From: Pusillimonas sp. TS35
GTDB taxonomy: Bacteria > Pseudomonadota > Gammaproteobacteria > Burkholderiales > Burkholderiaceae_B
Assembly (NCBI RefSeq): GCF_009857885.1
Contig: NZ_WWER01000002.1
Span: 434,001-498,000, forward strand
DNA length: 64,000 nucleotides
Direction of reading: 5' to 3'
Part shown: piece after piece, positions 19,007-27,644 of the stretch
Layout: each line of letters begins with the position of its first letter
Position numbering within the stretch: position 1 is the first letter of the stretch
Notes under the pieces: generated by a model
The model's database searches: none
The model's input: only the letters and a program-made list of their open reading frames with translations
Told to the model about the DNA's origin: nothing
Translations under genes and position numbers: made by a program

Positions 19007-19038
19007 TTGTCTGATAAGTGAAAAATGTTATCAGACAA
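19007..19038. promoter_or_regulatory. Paired FadR-type operators in a divergent promoter
   Basis: TTGTCTGATAA (19007-19017) and its exact inverse TTATCAGACAA (19028-19038) are separated by ten bases, giving a perfect 11-base inverted repeat with centres 21 bases apart. Each arm is itself close to the TNGTCnGACNA palindrome bound by FadR-type GntR proteins. It lies 68 bases before the second binding-protein gene and 143 bases from the SDR start. Confidence 0.65.
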
Positions 19039-19105
19039 ATAGAAAAATCAGAAGGTCGTGCCCTATGCACTGCATTTTTTTTAGAAGAGAACAGGAGATA
19101 ACAGC

Positions 19106-20344
19106 ATGAACTTTACCAAATTGACCTTGCCGATTTCGATTTGCGGCATGATCGCAATGGCTTCGGCCCAGGCCGCACCCCTGAAGATTGCCCTGGTTGA
19201 AACGCTTTCGGGTCCGCAGGCGTCGACGGGCCTGATGTATCGCAGCGCAGCCACCTACGGCCTGCAGCAACTGAACGACACAGGCGGCTGGAACGGTGCA
19301 CCCATCCAGATAGCCGAATATGACAACCAGGGCGGGCCGGCTGGCGCATCCGACAAGGTCAAGGCGGCCATTGCCGATGGCGCCCGCATTATCATCCAAG
19401 GCTCTTCTTCCGCTGTCTCAGGGCAAATCACCGAGGACGTGCGCAAATACAACCTGCGCAACCCTGGCAAAGAAGTGCTGTTCCTGAATATGGGTGGCGA
19501 GGCGCTCGAACTGACGGGCGACAAATGCCACTTCTATCACTTCCGCTTCACGACGAATGCGCCTATTCGTGTCAAGGCGCTCGTCAATGCCATGAAGAAG
19601 TCGGGCGACCTGGGCACCAAAGTCTATTCGATGAACCAGAATTATTCCTGGGGCAACGACATGCAGACCTCAATCCAGGAATTTGCCAAAGAAGGTGGCT
19701 ACGAGGTCGTGGAAAGCACGCTGCACGACGTCAACCGCATACAGGACTTCTCGCCCTATGCCGCCAAAATCAAGGCCAGCGGCGCGCAGACTGTCATGAC
19801 AGGAAACTGGTCCAACGACTTGCTGCTGTTGATGAAAGCAACGCGCGGCGCCGGCCTGAATGTGCGGTTCGGCACGGTGTTTCTGGATCAGCCTGGCAAC
19901 TTGGCCAATGCGGGCGAAACGGCGCTGGGCCACTATATCGCCAATGCGTTCAATATGGCTGCCAGCCCCGAAACCGAGAAATTTGGTGAAGAATACAAAG
20001 CCAAGACGGGGCACTATCCCACCTATATCGAACCGCAAACCGTGTTTGGCATCGAGATGCTGGCCGAAGCCTTGAAAGCGACGGCGCCGAAGAATGGCGA
20101 ACTCGATGTAACCCAGCTTGCCCTGAATCTCGAGAAGGTCAAGATCACCACCCCCATGGGGGAGACATCGATCCGCGCCGAGGATCACCAGGTGATTCTG
20201 CCGATCGTGGTGTCCAAAGTCACCAAGGATGCCAAGTACAAGGCTGACGACACTGCCATGGGCTTCGAGGTGGTGGCGAAGTTCGCCGGCCCTGACGCGG
20301 TAAACCCGCTGCAGAAAACCTGCAAGATGAAGCGTCCCGCCTAA
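19106..20344 (+). CDS. Periplasmic substrate-binding protein of the second HAAT-type importer
   Basis: A 412-residue type I periplasmic binding protein with a signal peptide (about residues 1-25, ending in MASAQA) followed by APLKIALVETLSGPQAST. A strong AGGAGA ribosome-binding site precedes it. It begins the rightward operon livKHMGF-SDR-E1-VOC-E2-E3. Although it belongs to the branched-chain amino acid receptor family, its partners suggest delivery of a compound that becomes a 2-oxo acid or acyloin. The exact ligand is not known. Confidence 0.9.
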   Translation: MNFTKLTLPISICGMIAMASAQAAPLKIALVETLSGPQASTGLMYRSAATYGLQQLNDTGGWNGAPIQIAEYDNQGGPAGASDKVKAAIADGARIIIQGSSSAVSGQITEDVRKYNLRNPGKEVLFLNMGGEALELTGDKCHFYHFRFTTNAPIRVKALVNAMKKSGDLGTKVYSMNQNYSWGNDMQTSIQEFAKEGGYEVVESTLHDVNRIQDFSPYAAKIKASGAQTVMTGNWSNDLLLLMKATRGAGLNVRFGTVFLDQPGNLANAGETALGHYIANAFNMAASPETEKFGEEYKAKTGHYPTYIEPQTVFGIEMLAEALKATAPKNGELDVTQLALNLEKVKITTPMGETSIRAEDHQVILPIVVSKVTKDAKYKADDTAMGFEVVAKFAGPDAVNPLQKTCKMKRPA

Positions 20345-20352
20345 TGTCGGTT

Positions 20353-20378
20353 CCGGCACTGGCGCAAGCCAGTGCCGG
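20353..20378 (+). other. Intercistronic GC-rich hairpin after the second binding protein
   Basis: An 11-base-pair perfect stem (20353-20363 with 20368-20378) closes a GCAA tetraloop, a GNRA type. No T tract follows, so it is not a normal terminator. Its place between binding protein and permease genes fits an mRNA-stabilising element that raises binding-protein expression. Confidence 0.75.
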
Positions 20379-20410
20379 CAAGGTGAAGCCAGCGGCAGAA
20401 AGGTGCAATT

Positions 20411-21352
20411 ATGGAATTTTTTACGGTTTCCCTATTGAATGGCACCGTGTATGGCTTATTGCTGTTCATGGTGTCAGCGGGGTTGACCCTGATCTTCGGG
20501 ATGATGGGCGTCCTGAACTTCGCTCATACGTCGTTTTATATGGTGGGTGCCTACCTGGCCTACAGTCTTGAAAAAGTACTGGGGTTCTGGCCCGCGATTA
20601 TTATTTCGCCGCTGATTGTGGGCGTGCTGGGTGCCGTGGTCGAGCGCTATCTGCTGCGCCGCGTCCATCGCTACGGCCACGGCCATCAGTTGCTGCTTAC
20701 CTTCGGCGTGTCATTCATCATTGCTGAAGTCATCAAGCTGTTCTACGGCAACTATCCCGTCAATTATCGTGTGCCCGAGTCGCTGTCGTTCTCGGCCTTT
20801 TCGGTGTTTGGTGCGGACTATCCTTTCTATCGCCTGCTCATCGGCGGTACGTCCATCCTGATGTTCGTGCTGATTTACCTGCTCTTGACCAAAACAAGAG
20901 TGGGTATTGTGGTGCGCTCAGCCATCTATAAACCGCGCATGGTGGAGGCATTGGGACATAACGTGCCCATGGTATTCATGGGCGTGTTTGCCATCGGCGC
21001 TGGCTTGGCTGGCCTGGCAGGCGCTGTCGCGGGCGCGTTTTATACGACCAACCCCAATATGGCGCTGGAGCTTGGTGTGCTGGTATTCGTGGTCGTCGTG
21101 GTCGGCGGCCTGGGGTCGCTGGCGGGCGCCATGGTCGCATCGCTGCTTATCGGGCTGATCACCTCATTCTCCGTGGGGATCGACCATAGCCTTGCCGACT
21201 TGCTCGCTTATGTTGGCGCGCGTGAGTGGGCCGAAAGCGTGGGCGGCGTACTGACGCTGAAGGTGTCGTCACTGTCGGCAACGATTCCGTTCTTCCTGAT
21301 GCTCTTGATTCTGATGCTTCGCCCATCCGGGCTCATGGGCGACAGGGAGTAG
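20411..21352 (+). CDS. livH: Branched-chain-type ABC transporter permease LivH
   Basis: Membrane permease of the second importer, 313 residues, about eight hydrophobic segments. The family motif GLTLIFGMMGVLNFAHTSF is near residue 27 and VVVVGGLGSLAGAMVAS is near residue 232. It starts at ATG 20411 behind AAGGTG. It is followed after four bases by livM. Sequence differs clearly from the livH at 11733, so the two importers are not recent duplicates. Confidence 0.93.
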   Translation: MEFFTVSLLNGTVYGLLLFMVSAGLTLIFGMMGVLNFAHTSFYMVGAYLAYSLEKVLGFWPAIIISPLIVGVLGAVVERYLLRRVHRYGHGHQLLLTFGVSFIIAEVIKLFYGNYPVNYRVPESLSFSAFSVFGADYPFYRLLIGGTSILMFVLIYLLLTKTRVGIVVRSAIYKPRMVEALGHNVPMVFMGVFAIGAGLAGLAGAVAGAFYTTNPNMALELGVLVFVVVVVGGLGSLAGAMVASLLIGLITSFSVGIDHSLADLLAYVGAREWAESVGGVLTLKVSSLSATIPFFLMLLILMLRPSGLMGDRE

Positions 21353-21356
21353 ACAG

Positions 21357-22589
21357 ATGAAATTATCACGACTCATTATTCTGTTGATCCTGTCCGGTTT
21401 GCTGCTGGCCCTACCGTTTTACCTGTCTGCCTCATTGGTCAATGCGGCGATTCAGATGCTGATCGCGGCATTGTTTGCAACGGCGTTCAATGTGCTCGCC
21501 GGGCAGGGAGGGATGCTCTCGTTTGGGCATTCCGCCTATTTCGCCATTGGTACGTTCGCAACCATCCATGCGATGAATGCCCTGGAAGGGACGGGCTTGC
21601 TTCCCACCCCCTTCATGCCCTTGATGGGGGCGCTGGCCGGTTGCGGTCTGGGGCTTGTCGCGGGATGGTCTTCAACGCAGCGTAGCGGCGTGTATTTTTC
21701 GATGATCACGCTGGCGTTGGCGGAGCTGCTGCATACGCTGGCACCCCATTTGAAGGGGGTCTTCGGAGGCGAGGGCGGCGTATCGGCAATGCGCATGCCT
21801 GCCTGGGGCTTGACGTTCGGCACGTCGGTCGAGGTGTATTACCTGACCTTGGCGTGGGTGGCGCTGGGTATTGCGCTTCTGTACTACTTCACGCGGACGC
21901 CGCTCGGCAGGCTGTGTCTCGGCCTGCGCGAGAACAGCCACAGGCTGAAGTTCCTGGGCTACAACGTGCACAAGCTGCGCACGCTGGTCTTTACCATCTC
22001 GGCCACATTTTCGGGGCTGGCCGGGGCCTTGTTGGCCATGAACAATGAAGCGGCCAACTATGTTTTGTTTGACATGAACCTGTCGGCCCAGGTCGTGCTG
22101 AACGCTTATATCGGCGGTATAGGTGCTTTCTTTGGGCCGGGGCTTGGCGCCGCCGTCATGACCTTCTTTGGGTATGCGGTCTCTGACATGACGCGCACCT
22201 GGTTGCTGTACCAAGGGGTCATTTTCGTCCTGGTCATGATGTTCATGCCCGCCGGCCTGTTCAGCGTAGGAAAGTGGTGGGGCGACAATCGGCGCCGCTT
22301 CAGTACCGCGCGATTGGCCAGCGTGCTATCGGGCTGGGTCATTGGTTGCATTGTGGCGGCGGCAGGCTTTGTGTTCCTGGTTGAGTTCCTTGCCTTGATA
22401 CTGGCGCTTGATTATCAATCCAAGTTGGCGCCTGGGGCTGCCTGGCCTGGGGTGATGCTGTTTGACCATCAGTGGTTGCCGGGCGCATTCATGACATGGC
22501 TCGTGCCTATTGTCTTGATGGTTGTGGGGATCGCAATCATCCTGTACGTGAACCGCGCATGGCGGTTGCTGTGCGAGGAGAACGCATAA
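21357..22589 (+). CDS. livM: Branched-chain-type ABC transporter permease LivM with C-terminal extension
   Basis: Second permease of the importer. The core (about residues 1-305) has the LivM block LAGQGGMLSFGHSAYFAIG near residue 48 and the EAA-like region near residue 240. At 410 residues it is roughly 90 longer than usual. The extra C-terminal part begins near GKWWGDNRRRF and contains two additional strongly hydrophobic segments (about 325-350 and 380-402). The stop TAA shares its last base with the livG start. Confidence 0.92.
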   Translation: MKLSRLIILLILSGLLLALPFYLSASLVNAAIQMLIAALFATAFNVLAGQGGMLSFGHSAYFAIGTFATIHAMNALEGTGLLPTPFMPLMGALAGCGLGLVAGWSSTQRSGVYFSMITLALAELLHTLAPHLKGVFGGEGGVSAMRMPAWGLTFGTSVEVYYLTLAWVALGIALLYYFTRTPLGRLCLGLRENSHRLKFLGYNVHKLRTLVFTISATFSGLAGALLAMNNEAANYVLFDMNLSAQVVLNAYIGGIGAFFGPGLGAAVMTFFGYAVSDMTRTWLLYQGVIFVLVMMFMPAGLFSVGKWWGDNRRRFSTARLASVLSGWVIGCIVAAAGFVFLVEFLALILALDYQSKLAPGAAWPGVMLFDHQWLPGAFMTWLVPIVLMVVGIAIILYVNRAWRLLCEENA

Positions 22590-23368
22590 TGAACCCATCA
22601 GTGAATGACGCCGGCAATCAGCCGGTGCTGAGCTTGCGCAATGTGCACAAGTCGTTCGGTGACACACAGATCATTCGTGGTGTGGATCTAGCGCTGCGCC
22701 AGGGCGAGCGCCATGCCATCATTGGTCCCAACGGCGCCGGGAAATCCACATTGTTTCATCTGATCTCGGGGCAGCTCCGGCCGTCTTCAGGCGAGATCTT
22801 TCTGCATGGAAATCCCATACACGGCCTGGATGCGCGCGTGATCAATCGCCTGGGCATGGCGCGCTCCTTCCAGATCACCAATATTTTTCCCGGGTTGACC
22901 GTATTCGAGAACCTGCGGTTTGGCGTCATGCGCCGGTACGGCCTGGAATACAACTTCTGGCGGCGTATTTCGGGTGCACGCACAGTGACGCGGGAAACCG
23001 AGAAATTGCTTGAGCGGGTCCGCCTGACACGGTGCCGCGATACGCTGGGCGGCGAACTGTCGTATTCCGAGCAGCGCTCTCTGGAAATCGGCATGTCGCT
23101 GGCATCGGATCCGCAAGTGCTGTTGTTGGACGAACCCATGGCGGGCATGTCCCGCGAGGAAACCGAGTACACCGTGGGATTGATACGCGAACTATCAGAA
23201 GGGCGGTCGCTGATGCTGGTCGAGCACGACATGGAGGTTGTGTTTTCTTTGAGCGACCGGATCAGCGTGCTGGTGTATGGAAAGATTATCGCTACCGGTG
23301 CGCCGGATGAGATCCGCAACAACGCACAAGTCCAGGAAGCTTATCTGGGCACGGAGGTAACGGCATGA
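22589..23368 (+). CDS. livG: Branched-chain-type ABC transporter ATP-binding protein LivG
   Basis: First ATPase of the second importer, 259 residues from ATG 22589, with GAGGAG upstream. Walker A GPNGAGKST is near residue 48 and Walker B LLLDEPMAGM near residue 178; the switch His is in LMLVEHDM. The ABC signature is degenerate (LSYSEQRSLEIG in place of LSGGQ), as often seen in LivG-type ATPases. It overlaps livM by one base and livF by four, so the five transporter genes form one tightly packed unit. Confidence 0.93.
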   Translation: MNPSVNDAGNQPVLSLRNVHKSFGDTQIIRGVDLALRQGERHAIIGPNGAGKSTLFHLISGQLRPSSGEIFLHGNPIHGLDARVINRLGMARSFQITNIFPGLTVFENLRFGVMRRYGLEYNFWRRISGARTVTRETEKLLERVRLTRCRDTLGGELSYSEQRSLEIGMSLASDPQVLLLDEPMAGMSREETEYTVGLIRELSEGRSLMLVEHDMEVVFSLSDRISVLVYGKIIATGAPDEIRNNAQVQEAYLGTEVTA

Positions 23369-24090
23369 GCGGGACAGGCGCAATGCCTTTGCTGTCGGTG
23401 CAGGATTTGCATGTGCACTATGGCAAAAGCCATATTCTTCACGGCGTGAGTTTTGATGTTCAAAAAGGCGAGGTCATGAGCCTGCTGGGCCGTAACGGCT
23501 CGGGGCGCTCGACCACGATCAAGTCCATCATGGGTCTCGTGCCACCCACTTCAGGCCAGATCAGGTTTGATGGTCAGGACATAGCGGGTGCACCGCCATA
23601 TACGGTGGCACGGGCCGGCATGGCCTATGTGCCGGAGGAGCGTGATGTATTTGCCAACCTGACGGTAGACGAGAATCTCGTCATGGGCATGCAGCGTGCG
23701 CGCGATGGTGTTCCGGCATGGACCATCGAAGAAATGTTCAATTACTTTCCGCGCCTGAAAGAGCGTCGCAATACGCGGGCGGGCAACCTGTCCGGGGGAG
23801 AGCAGCAGATGCTCACGATCTGCCGCTCCTTGCTGGGGAATCCGCGGCTGATCATGATCGATGAACCGACCGAGGGTCTGGCGCCCAAGATCGTGGCGGT
23901 TGTGGGTGAAGCGATTCAGGATATTCACAGGCAAGGCGTGTCAGTCATACTGGTTGAGCAGAAGCTCACTATTGCCATGAAGATCTCCACGGCCGTGTGT
24001 TTGCTTGGCCATGGCAAGATCGTTTTTCGTGGTGGGCCTGATGAGCTGGCTGGCAACCCGCAACTGCTGAAGGACTGGTTGGCCGTATGA
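23365..24090 (+). CDS. livF: ABC transporter ATP-binding protein LivF with Walker A Arg
   Basis: Second ATPase of the importer, 241 residues. It has LSGGEQQMLTIC near residue 142, Walker B LIMIDEPTEGL and the switch His replaced by Gln in ILVEQKL, as is normal for LivF. The P-loop reads GRNGSGRST: the invariant Lys is Arg at residue 48 (codon CGC at 23506-23508). All other motifs are intact. ATP hydrolysis at this site may be reduced, with LivG providing the active site, or Arg may be tolerated. It overlaps both neighbours by four bases. Confidence 0.9.
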   Translation: MSGTGAMPLLSVQDLHVHYGKSHILHGVSFDVQKGEVMSLLGRNGSGRSTTIKSIMGLVPPTSGQIRFDGQDIAGAPPYTVARAGMAYVPEERDVFANLTVDENLVMGMQRARDGVPAWTIEEMFNYFPRLKERRNTRAGNLSGGEQQMLTICRSLLGNPRLIMIDEPTEGLAPKIVAVVGEAIQDIHRQGVSVILVEQKLTIAMKISTAVCLLGHGKIVFRGGPDELAGNPQLLKDWLAV

Positions 24091-24914
24091 CTGAGCAAAC
24101 TATCGCTGCGCAAGTACTTGCCCGCCTTGCACAAGGCAAGGCGTTCCATGATCTTGCCGACAAGGTGGTATTCATTACCGGTGCTGGCAGCGGCATCGGG
24201 CTGGCCATGGCACAGGCATTTGCCGCGTGTGGCGCGCGCCTGGCGCTGCTGGATATCGACGATGCCGCGTTGCAGGCCGCATGCGTGGCCCTGCGGTCGG
24301 AATTCCCAGGCGTGCAGGCGCAGGGCTGGGCCGCGGCTGTCAATGACGAGGCTGCGGTAAATGATGCAGTCCGCGCGGCCCATGAGGCCTTTGGCCGCAT
24401 CGATGTGTTGCTGAACAACGCAGGCATATCCATGAACCAGCCAACACTCGAGCTATCCGGCGCACAGTGGCGCAGGGCCATGGATGTCAATGTGAACGGT
24501 GTCTTTTACTGTGCCCAGGCGGTGGGGCGCTACATGGTCGAGCAGGGTAGCGGCGTCATCGTGAATATGTCGTCTATGTATGGCGTGGTTGCCGCACCCG
24601 AGCGAGCAGCCTATTGCACCAGCAAGGCCGCAGTGGCCATGCTGACGAAGGTTCTGGCGATTGAATGGGCCAGGCACGGCGTCAGGGTGAACGCCATTGC
24701 ACCGGGCTACGTCAAGACGGCCCTGGTTGATGAATTGGTGGCTGCGGGTCGGATGGACCTGGGCGCCCTGTCACGGCGCACACCCGTCGGCCGCCTGGGC
24801 GAACCACACGAAATCGCCATGCTGGCCGTGTTTCTGGCCTCGGAACATGCAGCATTCATCAATGGCCACGTTGCCGTGGCCGACGGCGGCTGGTCTGCCT
24901 ACAGCTATACCTGA
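24087..24914 (+). CDS. Short-chain dehydrogenase/reductase in the importer/E1-E2-E3 operon
   Basis: A 275-residue classical SDR with an N-terminal extension of about 25 residues before VVFITGAGSGIGLA. NNAG is near residue 112, the catalytic Tyr and Lys are in AYCTSKAAV near residue 172, and FINGHVAVADGGW is at the end. ATGA overlap with livF shows it belongs to the operon. It lies directly before the E1 gene, so it probably makes the keto compound that the 2-oxoacid dehydrogenase complex cleaves. Confidence 0.9.
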   Translation: MTEQTIAAQVLARLAQGKAFHDLADKVVFITGAGSGIGLAMAQAFAACGARLALLDIDDAALQAACVALRSEFPGVQAQGWAAAVNDEAAVNDAVRAAHEAFGRIDVLLNNAGISMNQPTLELSGAQWRRAMDVNVNGVFYCAQAVGRYMVEQGSGVIVNMSSMYGVVAAPERAAYCTSKAAVAMLTKVLAIEWARHGVRVNAIAPGYVKTALVDELVAAGRMDLGALSRRTPVGRLGEPHEIAMLAVFLASEHAAFINGHVAVADGGWSAYSYT

Positions 24915-24945
24915 ATTTGAAGTACTTCGTCCGGAGACGACACTC

Positions 24946-27147
24946 ATGCCTAAGATAATTGAACTTTCCCCATCATCCAGATGGGTTGAGCTGCACACCC
25001 TCAAAGAAGACTGGAAAAAGGCCAACCCGAAGCTGCTGGGGACGTTGCTGGTCCATATGCACCTGATCAGGGCATTTGAAGAGACGGTGCTCGACCTGGC
25101 CATGCAAGGGTTGGTGCATGGCCCGGCCCACTCCAGTATTGGCCAAGAGGGCGGCGCGGCAGGCTCAATCGTATCGTTGACGGTTGCAGACCAGGTCAAT
25201 GGCTCGCATCGCGGCCATCACCAGTTCCTGAGCAAGGCGCTCGCATTTCTTACGCCGGGCGGGATTGACCCCAGGCTGGAACTGTCCGCCGATATCGATA
25301 TGCTGCTGCAGCGTACGTTGGCGGAGATTATGGGCCTGGCCCAAGGGTTCTGCCGGGGGCGCGGCGGCTCGATGCACCTGCGCTGGGACGAAGCAGGTGT
25401 GCTGGGTACCAATGCGATTGTGGGCGGCGGCGTCCCGCTTGCCGCTGGTGCGGCCTGGGCGCACAAGCATGCAGGCACGGATGCGGTGGCTGTAACGTAT
25501 TTCGGGGATGGCGCCACCAATATTGGCGCCGTCCTGGAAACCATGAATCTGGCTGCGGCATGGAAGCTGCCGTTGTGTTTCTTCATTGAGAACAACCGCT
25601 ATGCGGTTGCTACACACGTTGAGGAGGCTACGGCGGAGCCTCGCCTGTCGGCGCGCGGTCAGGCCTTCAATATCCCGAGTTGGAAGGTTGACGGGATGGA
25701 TCCGCTGGCGGTGCATCTGGCCATGGAGCAGGCGCTGCTTCACATGCGCGCGGGCCACGGGCCCACCATCATTGAGGCGGATGTATACCGCTACTTCCAT
25801 CAAAATGGGGGCTTCCCTGGCAGCGCGTTCGGATATCGGACCAAAGAAGAAGAGCAGGCGTGGCGCCAGCGAGATCCGCTGGATGCGCTCGGTAAGCAGA
25901 TGCTTGCGCGCAAACTGATTACCACCGAGGAAATCGCCGCGCTGCGCCAGCGCATGCAAGTGTCAATGCAGAAGGCGGTGACGGCGTTGACCGAGGCCGA
26001 TCCTGACGGCAAGCGTGGCAAGAAGCGCATACGTCCCGACCTGTGGCCCAGTGCGGATTTCCGTGACGTAGGCATACGCGGCGACTTGTCAGAACTCGAT
26101 GGTGCGCGGACTGAAGAGCAGGCTTCCTATCAGGGCAAACTGGCAGAACGCAAGTTCATCGATGTGGTTGCCGACGTGATGGCGCGGCGCATGGAAACGG
26201 ATGAGGGTGTTGTCGTGATGGGCGAGGATGTGCATCGCCTGAAGGGCGGCACCAATGGTGCAACGCGTGGCCTGAAAGAACGGTTTCCGGGTCGGGTGCT
26301 GGGTACGCCCATCAGCGAGAATGCGTTCGTGGGGCTGGGCGGCGGTATGGCGATGGACGGGCGTTTCAAGCCTGTGGTCGAATTTATGTATCCCGACTTC
26401 ATGTGGGTGGCCGCCGATCAGGTATTCAACCAGATTGGCAAGGCGCGTCATATGTTCGGCGGCGACATAGAAATGCCGTTGGTGCTGCGCAGCAAAGTGG
26501 CCATGGGCACGGGCTATGGGTCGCAGCACTCGATGGACCCCGTCGGCGTTTTCGCGACCAGCCCAGGCTGGCGCATTGTGGCCCCTTCCACGCCTTTCGA
26601 TTACATAGGCTTGCTGAATGCCGCACTGACATTGAAAGACCCCGTTCTGGTGATCGAGCACGTCGATCTCTATGCATCCAGCGGCATGGCGCCCGTTGAT
26701 GATCTGGACTACCAGATCCCCTTTGGCAAGGCGGCTGTACGCCGCAGCGGCAGCGACGTGACGATTCTGACGTATCTTTCCATGGTTGCGCACAGCCTGG
26801 AAGCCATCGAACAGACCGGTGTGGACGCCGAAGTCATTGACCTGCGCTGGCTGGACCGCGCCAGCATCGACTGGGACACCATAGGCGCCAGCATACAGAA
26901 AACCAACAATGTGCTCATTGTGGAGCAAGGTGCTCAAGGTACTTCGTATGGCGGCTGGCTGTCGGACGAAATCCAGCGCCGCTTTTTCGACTGGCTGGAT
27001 CAGCCCGTGCAGCGCGTCACGGGTGGCGAGGCGTCCCCGAGCATCAGCAAAGTGCTTGAACGGGCAGCATGCGCCCGTACCGAAGAAGTCGTTGCAGCGC
27101 TGCAAGCGTGCATGCGGGCGCAGGGCGCCGGCAGTGACAGAGCCTGA
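24946..27147 (+). CDS. Fused E1 alpha-beta of a 2-oxoacid (or acetoin-type) dehydrogenase complex
   Basis: Thiamine-diphosphate decarboxylase/dehydrogenase component, 733 residues, with both subunits in one chain. The alpha part (about 1-350) has HSSIGQEGGAAG near residue 65 and the ThDP motif GDGATNIGAVLETMN near residue 187, then ENNRYAVAT. The beta part (about 400-733) has GEDVHRLKGGTNGATRGL, PISENAFVGLGGGMAM with the catalytic Glu, and VEFMYPDFM. The start at ATG 24946 has GGAGA upstream. Substrate candidates are a 2-oxo acid or an acyloin such as acetoin; sequence alone does not decide. Confidence 0.9.
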   Translation: MPKIIELSPSSRWVELHTLKEDWKKANPKLLGTLLVHMHLIRAFEETVLDLAMQGLVHGPAHSSIGQEGGAAGSIVSLTVADQVNGSHRGHHQFLSKALAFLTPGGIDPRLELSADIDMLLQRTLAEIMGLAQGFCRGRGGSMHLRWDEAGVLGTNAIVGGGVPLAAGAAWAHKHAGTDAVAVTYFGDGATNIGAVLETMNLAAAWKLPLCFFIENNRYAVATHVEEATAEPRLSARGQAFNIPSWKVDGMDPLAVHLAMEQALLHMRAGHGPTIIEADVYRYFHQNGGFPGSAFGYRTKEEEQAWRQRDPLDALGKQMLARKLITTEEIAALRQRMQVSMQKAVTALTEADPDGKRGKKRIRPDLWPSADFRDVGIRGDLSELDGARTEEQASYQGKLAERKFIDVVADVMARRMETDEGVVVMGEDVHRLKGGTNGATRGLKERFPGRVLGTPISENAFVGLGGGMAMDGRFKPVVEFMYPDFMWVAADQVFNQIGKARHMFGGDIEMPLVLRSKVAMGTGYGSQHSMDPVGVFATSPGWRIVAPSTPFDYIGLLNAALTLKDPVLVIEHVDLYASSGMAPVDDLDYQIPFGKAAVRRSGSDVTILTYLSMVAHSLEAIEQTGVDAEVIDLRWLDRASIDWDTIGASIQKTNNVLIVEQGAQGTSYGGWLSDEIQRRFFDWLDQPVQRVTGGEASPSISKVLERAACARTEEVVAALQACMRAQGAGSDRA

Positions 27148-27157
27148 GGAGACAACC

Positions 27158-27643
27158 ATGACACTGGAAATGGCATCGCCGCTCGAAGTCGGCATAGCCT
27201 GCCGCGATCTAACCCGGATGCGCAGGTTCTACGAGCAGGTACTGGGTTTCAGCTTTATCAGTGAATATCATGTTGCGGCCGATAAGGCGGCGGAATCGGC
27301 GTTGTCGGCGGGAAGCTACACGGTAGTCCGGCTGCAAACATCGAACGGTGAACGCATCAAGCTGCTGGCGCCCGCCACGCCCGTGCCGGCGGAGGCGCCG
27401 GCGGCTTACATCCTTGATAAATCGAACGCGACCTATCTGACGTTCATCATTGAGGATATTCAGGCGGCTATTGCACGACTCTTGCAGGAAGGCATCGTGT
27501 TCATGACCGGAGACAAGCCAGTGGAAGTGCGCCCCGGCGTTTACCTGGCCTTTTGCAGGGACCCCGAAGGCAATGTGCTTGAACTGGTGCAGTACGAAGA
27601 CATCTCCACCTACCGCACCGATCTGAAACAAAGGAACTTCTGA
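27158..27643 (+). CDS. VOC-family (glyoxalase/dioxygenase fold) protein
   Basis: A 161-residue vicinal-oxygen-chelate protein with paired beta-alpha-beta modules: IACRDLTRMRRFYEQVLGF near residue 10 and the C-terminal PGVYLAFCRDPEGNVLELVQ near residue 128. The usual metal-ligand Glu is seen in the last motif. The first-module His is not obvious, so metal binding is uncertain. It lies between the E1 and E2 genes, starting 11 bases after one and ending one base before the other. A lyase, isomerase or epimerase step acting on the substrate before E1 is possible. Confidence 0.8.
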   Translation: MTLEMASPLEVGIACRDLTRMRRFYEQVLGFSFISEYHVAADKAAESALSAGSYTVVRLQTSNGERIKLLAPATPVPAEAPAAYILDKSNATYLTFIIEDIQAAIARLLQEGIVFMTGDKPVEVRPGVYLAFCRDPEGNVLELVQYEDISTYRTDLKQRNF

Positions 27644-27644
27644 C

